This document shows, in pieces, positions 58,551 through 64,000 of a DNA stretch of 64,000 nucleotides; the stretch's first letter is position 1; every line of letters begins with the position of its first letter. The stretch is from contig NC_035792.1 of the NCBI RefSeq assembly GCF_001653235.2, forward strand, positions 434,001 to 498,000. The letters are read 5' to 3'. Below the pieces are notes generated by a model, which saw only the letters and a list, made by a program, of their open reading frames with translations, searched no databases and was not told where the DNA came from. The stretch comes from Pochonia chlamydosporia 170 (Eukaryota > Ascomycota > Sordariomycetes > Hypocreales > Clavicipitaceae). The position numbers and the translations under genes are program-made.

Positions 58551-59840
58551 TCAACACGCACCATACAGTTTAATAACCTCCCCCAACCAAACCCCATACC
58601 CAACCCAATACACACTTCCCCCCTCAGCCCACCGCTCACAAACCCTCCTCATAGCCTCATACCGCCTCATCTCATACTCCCTCCTCACACCCTCATCCTC
58701 CCATCCTTTAACAACACTCCCAATCCCCCAGGCCACCTTCTCCAAACACACAGGACACAAATACCCAGGCTGCCTCAGCGCCTCCCCACTCGAGCCACAG
58801 CCCTGCATCACACACGCATAATACACGCAGTGGTCCAGCCCGAAGCAATGGCCCAGCTCATGCGCCGCCGTTTGTGCAACCCTCGAAAACCACTCCCCGT
58901 ATTCGTCCGGCGTGTCCGAAAGTTCGGCCACGGCACGCACAGCAGCACCCATGGCCCCAGATGATATGGACGTGAGCTTATTCGTTGTGCCACAAATGGC
59001 GGATACGTAGGACGCGCAGTGCGAGGCAGGCCATCTGTGGATATCGCTGGATAGACGGGCGGGATGGTCGCGAAAGGAGGACACGACTGCTATTCTGGAG
59101 CCGCCGTATGCTCGGCCACCGGTGAATATCTCGTCGTCTCCTTCGTACATGTCTTGGTGGAGGAGCATCATTATGGCGTAGGCGTCTGCTGGGACGGTTT
59201 CGGCGAGAGCGTCGAGGATGTCATCGAGGTTGAGTTGCATGATTTTGTCGGGGGAGAGACGACATCTCACTCCTATGAGGGTGTTGTGCGGCGTGGCGAG
59301 ACCAATGAGTTGTTGGTGGTTTGGTTTGAGTCTTTTGCCGTTGTATTTGGGTTTGTTGGCTTCGTGCTCCCATGCTTGCCAGGTGAATTTCTGGGGGAGG
59401 ATTTTGACGCTCATGCCGTGGTAGAAGGCGGAGATGTATGTTTTGAGGTCGGCTAATTGTATCTCCCTTTCTTGGATAGTGTGGGAGTTGTTCCAGTCGT
59501 TCATGGGTCTCATCTCCTCTGTGATGGAGGGAGATGCAACGAGGTAGATTGTCTTTCTGGTGTGTGTAATGGGATTGCGCTCCTCGTCTTCACGCCATTC
59601 TTGTACGCTTTGTGCGGGATACTCTGGGTCGAGATCTAAGTCATCGTCTGGGAGGACGAGCGGTGCTGGAAACGTGGTTGCATCGTCAAAGAGTGCGATG
59701 GGAGTTAACGGTTGTGCGTTGTGGCTGACTGCGCGGATGCGTTGTTGTTTGGAGGGGCGTTTGAAGCGGGCTTTGGATGCGTTGGGGGATGGATCGAGGT
59801 GGAGGGAAGTGTGTTTGCATTTTCGGAGGGTTTGAGGCAT
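58551..59840 (-). CDS. Archaemetzincin-like zinc metalloprotease (peptidase family M54)
   Basis: A single exon. I take the ATG at 59840 (429 residues) because the 43 codons before it, from 59969, look like leader sequence. The zinc site is HELGHCFGLDHC from residue 327, i.e. HExxHxxGxxH with histidines 327, 331 and 337, continued as C-x4-C-V-M and a later C-P-V-C pair. That exact arrangement (HExxHxxGxxHC, then CxM and CxxC) is the archaemetzincin signature (established family knowledge). Upstream the domain shows PADAYAIMMLLHQDMYEGDD and RIAVVSSFRDHP. The first 110 residues are polar. Physiological substrates of fungal members are unknown. The gene is intact, and no signal peptide is seen, so a cytosolic location is likely. 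Confidence 0.88.
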   Translation of the reverse strand: MPQTLRKCKHTSLHLDPSPNASKARFKRPSKQQRIRAVSHNAQPLTPIALFDDATTFPAPLVLPDDDLDLDPEYPAQSVQEWREDEERNPITHTRKTIYLVASPSITEEMRPMNDWNNSHTIQEREIQLADLKTYISAFYHGMSVKILPQKFTWQAWEHEANKPKYNGKRLKPNHQQLIGLATPHNTLIGVRCRLSPDKIMQLNLDDILDALAETVPADAYAIMMLLHQDMYEGDDEIFTGGRAYGGSRIAVVSSFRDHPARLSSDIHRWPASHCASYVSAICGTTNKLTSISSGAMGAAVRAVAELSDTPDEYGEWFSRVAQTAAHELGHCFGLDHCVYYACVMQGCGSSGEALRQPGYLCPVCLEKVAWGIGSVVKGWEDEGVRREYEMRRYEAMRRVCERWAEGGSVYWVGYGVWLGEVIKLYGAC

Positions 59841-60956
59841 GTTGAGGTGAGTTGATGAGTGAGGTGTTGAATCGTGCATCGTGAATTCAGATGTGAGTCG
59901 TGAGTTGATGTTCGCAGTGGGGCGTTGTGAGATGCAGGCAGCAAAGCACTTACAAGGATGCTGATGCAAGTGAAGTGATGGCAGTGCTTGAGATGACGGT
60001 TGTAATTACGAATATACCAACATATTTACCGTGCTTGCACTCTGTCTTGTCAATTGTATGTCATGCGACAGGTTGCACCTACAAGGTGGCATGCTGTCGA
60101 TGTGCAGAGTAGAGGCATCAAACTCAAGCTCAGATGCATCTTTGCAAGATACAAAGGATGCCAACTCCATCTAATCCCCAGTAGTATGCACCTTATCTCA
60201 CACAAGTCATATGCACCAAGCTTTCTAAATAAAGAGCGCAAGGAAGAATTAGCTGTTCACTCCATCCGCCGGCACTTCACGATACCCACGACTACGCTGT
60301 TGACGGCACAGTTAGTCGAATGCGAGTCAGGCAGTTTCATGTATCTCGCTGCGACAAGCCATGCCATTCATATCACTATCCCGTCCTCCGGCCGGTGCAA
60401 TTAATTACATATGTACATTCCTCGGTATATGTAGTTGCCCCATTCGGCAGTCAAGTCCGCAATTCATCTCCAAGTCCGCACACTAACAACTGATTGGCGC
60501 ATCGGCACCACTCATGCAGATTGACTCCAGTGGAGATGCCGGCCCCGTCCTCGAAGATGGAATAGATGAGATATAAATCTCCAGATCATCAAGAACGCGT
60601 CGCCAGGTCTGCCTAATACCAGCATTGAACCTCGGCATCAATCTTCAGTTATCAGTCACATTTTGTACTCCGACAACAATCGAGCCAGATGCACCGCAGT
60701 CATACCGACCAGCCAGCCAAGCCAATGCGTCATTCCTTCAAATCCCACAACTTTCAAGCTTCAAGCCTCAATCCTGGCCTGGTTGGTGCAACTGCGGGGC
60801 CGCAGCACGTCAAGATCTATCGTCTCGTACTCCGTAGTCTTGTAGATGTGAAACCCGTCTCAGCCTTCAAGCTTTAAACCCTCAAGACCCATCAAACCTC
60901 CAACCCTCTCACTTCCATCTTCATCAACCCAGATTCATCGCCAAAATCGTCTCATC
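59841..60956. other. Divergent intergenic region
   Basis: It separates the metalloprotease gene (-) from the oxidoreductase gene (+). ORFs of 60-116 codons lack motifs. CA/CT-rich DNA just before 60957 is typical of a fungal leader. Confidence 0.5.
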
Positions 60957-61973
60957 ATGGCCGACATGAAAGCATGGCAGCTCGCCCACCCCGGCGAAGT
61001 CCAAACCACCCTCAAGCTCAACACCGTCCCCCGTCCATCCGCGCAATCCCTAAAAGCGCAAGACATCCTCATCCGCGTCATCAGCACGGCCATCAACCCA
61101 GCCGACTACAAAGTGCCGGCCATGGGGTTCGCCGCCCGCGCCATCATCGCCTTCCCCAAAACACCGGCCATGGACCTCAGCGGCGAAGTCGTCGCCGTGG
61201 GAGCCGGCGTCACAGACATTCTCGTGGGTGACCACGTCATGGCGCGAGTGTCACCTCTTAAGAGACCTGGCGCCTTATCAGAATATCTAATTGCCCATCG
61301 TGACGGGTACGCCAAGCTCTCAAGAGACGTGGACCTCGACGTCGCGGCGGCAGTGGGAACAGCCGGCCTGACAGCCTACCAAACTATCAAACCGTACGTC
61401 AAGCCCGGCGACAAGATTTTTATCAATGGCGGATCCGGCGGTGTCGGCACGTTTGGCATACAAATTGCGAAACTGCTAGGGTGCCACGTCACGGTGTCGT
61501 GCTCGACCGGTAAAGCAGAGCTGTGTAGATCGCTGGGCGCAGACGAAATCATCGACTACAAGAAGACGGATGTGGTGGACGAACTCACCAAGCTGGGCCG
61601 CGTGTTTAGTCTGATCGTCGACAATGTGGGCTACGATCCGCCGAACTTGTACCCCAAGACGGGACACGTTCTTCTCCCGGAGGGTGTGTTTGTGGTGGTT
61701 GCGGCGGGCAAGCATGCTGGTCATGCTGCTACCGCGGTGGGTAATCTTATTCGGCCGTCGTTCCTGGGCGGCGGGAAGAATAAGATGGTGATGTATTTGA
61801 CGGCGAATAATCATGATGATTGGAATGCGTTGGCGGGGTGGTTGAATGAGGGGAAGGTGACGGCTGTTATTGAGAAGACGTTTGAGTTTGGGGATGCGTT
61901 GAAGGCGTTTGAGCATTTGCAGGGGGGTTCTACTGGGGGGAAGGTTGTGATTCATGTTTCGAAAAAGGAGTGA
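60957..61973 (+). CDS. Zinc-less MDR/quinone oxidoreductase-like enzyme
   Basis: A single exon of 338 residues. The N-terminal GroES-like fold shows KAWQLAHPGE, ILIRVISTAINPADYKVP, TPAMDLSGEVVAVGAGVTD and VGDHVMARV. The Rossmann fold has the nucleotide loop INGGSGGVGTFGIQIAKLLG, then VTVSCSTGKAELCRSLGADE and IIDYKKTD. The C-terminus ends KVVIHVSKKE. This is the NAD(P)H-dependent quinone oxidoreductase/reticulon-4-interacting-protein-1-like branch of medium-chain dehydrogenases: NADPH binding is expected and the catalytic zinc ligands of alcohol dehydrogenases are absent. The substrate is probably a quinone or enone, which is inference. Codon use is strongly C-ending, as in a well expressed gene. 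MADMK is taken as start; the Met at residue 4 is an alternative. Confidence 0.88.
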   Translation: MADMKAWQLAHPGEVQTTLKLNTVPRPSAQSLKAQDILIRVISTAINPADYKVPAMGFAARAIIAFPKTPAMDLSGEVVAVGAGVTDILVGDHVMARVSPLKRPGALSEYLIAHRDGYAKLSRDVDLDVAAAVGTAGLTAYQTIKPYVKPGDKIFINGGSGGVGTFGIQIAKLLGCHVTVSCSTGKAELCRSLGADEIIDYKKTDVVDELTKLGRVFSLIVDNVGYDPPNLYPKTGHVLLPEGVFVVVAAGKHAGHAATAVGNLIRPSFLGGGKNKMVMYLTANNHDDWNALAGWLNEGKVTAVIEKTFEFGDALKAFEHLQGGSTGGKVVIHVSKKE

Positions 61974-62450
61974 TGGATGATGTGACGTGCTGGGGTTGGT
62001 GGTAATTGAGTATGCGGAATGGCGATCTTTATGAGTTCATTGGAACTTGTCTTGTGGATCTTTGTCTGGTTCTTAATGCGATTATTCATATGGTGAACTC
62101 ATACATGGAAGTATTCGCAGTTTGATAGTCGATGAAAGTATGTTGGTGGCAACAATGTTGAATCAACAGTTTCGAAACACAATAACCGCAGAGTTGGCAA
62201 CTAAAATAAATCGCAGATTCCTTTAAGCCACTTTAATTCGTACCATCATGCTTTATTTATACCGTGAGAGCGATTTCGTCGTCTACAGATGACATCAGGG
62301 CTTCCGTGGGGGATGACAGCAACTCAGAGCTTAGTGTGTCCAGCAAGTTTACAAATTGTGGCAGGGAAACCAGACAATTTGTAGCAGCATGGTCTTGATA
62401 TTGCACTTGACATCGCACTTATATGTTCATTACAAATGTCCTTAAAGAAC
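61974..62450. other. Convergent 3' intergenic region
   Basis: It contains the 3' ends of the oxidoreductase (+) and gelsolin-type (-) genes. No ORF or motif stands out. Confidence 0.5.
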
Positions 62451-63635
62451 CTAATTCGCAGCAATCGCCCTCATGAAAGCCCGGCTCTCATTCCCCTCAT
62501 TCACCTTCGCCAACGGCGTCAAGTAATGCTCGCCATCAGGACTCACGCCCTGCACATGCCGAATGTATGCCTGCGCGACGGACAGCCACTTGGCCTTTTC
62601 CTGACGACTAGCACCAGCGCCTTCCCATACCCAAATACCTTTACCTGCATCATCTAGCAAGAAGACGTCGTTGCCGTCGAGATCAGCCTGTGAAATACGA
62701 CCACCATCCTTGACAAGGTCAAATGCCAACTGGCCAGAGGCGTCGCTTAGACGGAACAACTTCCTCGACTGATCTGGCGTGCTTCTCCTCGCGGATGTGC
62801 TAATTGGACGACGTTGCTTGAAGCCCTCTCGTGGAGTGTCATCTCCTCCACCCAGCAAATCTGTAATACGGCGCGAGCGAGACTCACTCTGAGCAATAAC
62901 CTCGACGTCAACATGTTTCGCGAGAGTCATATCATGCACAACCTGCGCAGCCTTCGCCTTCTCCATGGGACTACAGTTCTTTCCCTGCCACACCCAAATC
63001 TTATCACCCGTATCCAGCACAAAAACATCCCCATCATCCAGACTCTCCACCCTGGCCTCAACCTCATGCACAACCACCCCATTCCCAGAGGGGCTCTTAA
63101 ACACACGCAGCAACGTCCGAATAGCCTCCTTAGCCTCCTCCTCCACATGCCTGAACCCAGAACGCACGCCCCCCGAGCGAATAGACATCCTCGGAAACAG
63201 CGCTAGGAACTCGTCCGACGGAGCGCTCTGAATCTCGCGGTGCTGCGTCGCCGCCCCGTGCAGAAACTCATCCAGCTCAACCGTCTTGTAGGCAGCGACG
63301 CCCGCCTCATCCTGCGTGGTGTGACTGCCCAGCCAGAAGAAGATGTCGTGGCCTAGTTTATCCTCCTTGCCGACCTTGTAGGAGTGCAGGACGATGAAGC
63401 TGTCGCCATCGTAGAACTGGCCGTAGTTGTTCTCGGGCCAGGGGATGACTTGGAATTCTTCGATGCGCCAGATGCGCAGGCCGGGGTTTTGGCCGACGCG
63501 GCCGTCGTTCCAGGCGGGCTCGGTGGTTGCGGAGGCGTATTTTATGCGGTGGTCGATGGAGGTGTTGATGAGCTCGACGTTGCTGTCTTTGATGTCGTAT
63601 TCTTTGGGGTGGACGAGGCCTTGGTGGGGGGGCAT
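62451..63635 (-). CDS. Gelsolin/severin-type actin-binding protein
   Basis: A single exon. I choose the ATG at 63635 (394 residues, opening MPPHQGLVHPKEYDIKDSNV) because the 45 codons before it are Ser/Gln-rich leader. Three gelsolin-like repeats are seen. The first has GLRIWRIEEFQVIPWPENNY, FYDGDSFIVLHSY, IFFWLGSHTTQDEAGVAAYK and TVELDEFL. The second has VEARVESLDDGDVFVLDTGD and KIWVWQGKNCSPMEKAKA. The third has LFRLSDASGQLAF, DLDGNDVFLLDDAGKGIWVW and EGAGASRQEKAKWLSVAQAY. Each has the D-x-x-D/N-x-F/V-x-L and W-x-G/W words of the family. Three repeats and this length correspond to severin/fragmin-type proteins that cut or cap actin filaments in a calcium-dependent way (family knowledge). It acts in the cytoplasm and is intact. 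Confidence 0.92.
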   Translation of the reverse strand: MPPHQGLVHPKEYDIKDSNVELINTSIDHRIKYASATTEPAWNDGRVGQNPGLRIWRIEEFQVIPWPENNYGQFYDGDSFIVLHSYKVGKEDKLGHDIFFWLGSHTTQDEAGVAAYKTVELDEFLHGAATQHREIQSAPSDEFLALFPRMSIRSGGVRSGFRHVEEEAKEAIRTLLRVFKSPSGNGVVVHEVEARVESLDDGDVFVLDTGDKIWVWQGKNCSPMEKAKAAQVVHDMTLAKHVDVEVIAQSESRSRRITDLLGGGDDTPREGFKQRRPISTSARRSTPDQSRKLFRLSDASGQLAFDLVKDGGRISQADLDGNDVFLLDDAGKGIWVWEGAGASRQEKAKWLSVAQAYIRHVQGVSPDGEHYLTPLAKVNEGNESRAFMRAIAAN

Positions 63636-64000
63636 GTTGAGCGATATGAGGAGGGTGGATTGGGACTGGGATGGTGTTGATGAGTTGGATAGGATTTGGT
63701 TGGGTTGGATTGGAATTGGCTTGAATGTTTGATGTTGTCTGGTGATGGTGAGCTTCGTAAGTCGTGACACGGACTTGGCTACGTCACTTTGCTGAGGGTC
63801 GAGGTGCCATCGTGGCGCAGGGGCAGTTGAGAGGCAGGCACAGAGGGGTCAACTGGTTCAGCGGGGCAGACGAGGGGCTGATCAATGGGTGCTGGAGGGT
63901 CCAGATTGATGTTCAAATGTTCAATGTCTGGTTCCAATCAGTCAAGATGTCCATGTCCATGTCCAGTCTGGTCTGCTGGATCAGTCATGCTGCTGGACAT
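63636..64000. other. Promoter side of the gelsolin-type gene
   Basis: The minus-strand leader of the gelsolin-type gene occupies about 63,636-63,800. Beyond it, several copies of atgtcc/gtccatgtcc form a short repeat near 63,945-63,962. No gene is seen to the window end. Confidence 0.45.

Overview
The window reads as nuclear DNA of a filamentous ascomycete, most likely a sordariomycete and possibly hypocrealean (inference from gene content; no marker gene fixes the species). The grounds are short GT-AG introns of about 50-90 bases, Zn(II)2Cys6 regulators, PTH11/rhodopsin-type fungal membrane proteins, a PNP-NACHT-ankyrin protein, and TA-rich stretches that look like repeat-induced point mutation (RIP) products. 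Most genes had to be spliced by eye. I accepted a model when donor, acceptor and reading phase agreed through the whole gene.

Layout. Positions 1-18,500 are a gene-poor accessory region. It holds the start of a 2EXR-type gene cut by the left edge, a small zinc-finger-like ORF, an intact DUF7703-type membrane protein (4779-5872), a degraded ankyrin fragment, two intact seven-helix fungal rhodopsin/PTH11-like proteins (7738-9189 and 15385-16840), a gene broken by a stop codon (13325-13936), and a 419-bp element with perfect 43-bp terminal inverted repeats flanked by TA (17643-18061). A large NLR-like protein of 1624 residues follows at 18562-23639, with a nucleoside-phosphorylase-like head, a NACHT NTPase and 22 ankyrin repeats. 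Next comes a small secreted protein.

Positions 27,100-41,100 are a conserved metabolic block: an oligopeptide transporter with a one-base frameshift, a convergent sugar transporter, trehalose-6-phosphate phosphatase (TPS2 type) and a secreted neutral ceramidase. Positions 41,500-54,400 are again accessory and decayed. They carry an ankyrin relic, a PfkB/ribokinase gene with one internal stop, the C-terminal stump of an MFS transporter, an aminoglycoside-phosphotransferase-like gene with two internal stops, a small two-exon gene, and a Zn2Cys6 regulator whose zinc-cluster exons do not join in frame. Positions 54,458-63,635 are dense and well kept: a second Zn2Cys6 regulator, a small membrane protein, a SAM methyltransferase, an archaemetzincin-type metalloprotease, a quinone-oxidoreductase-like enzyme and a gelsolin/severin-type actin-binding protein.

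The contrast between accessory and core blocks is the main theme. The accessory blocks carry candidate receptors, an innate-immunity-type NLR, a short inverted-repeat element and several genes stopped by codons that single C-to-T or G-to-A changes could make, as expected where RIP or RIP leakage has acted. The core blocks carry transport, stress-sugar, sphingolipid and housekeeping functions. I found no rRNA, tRNA, CRISPR array or intact autonomous transposon.
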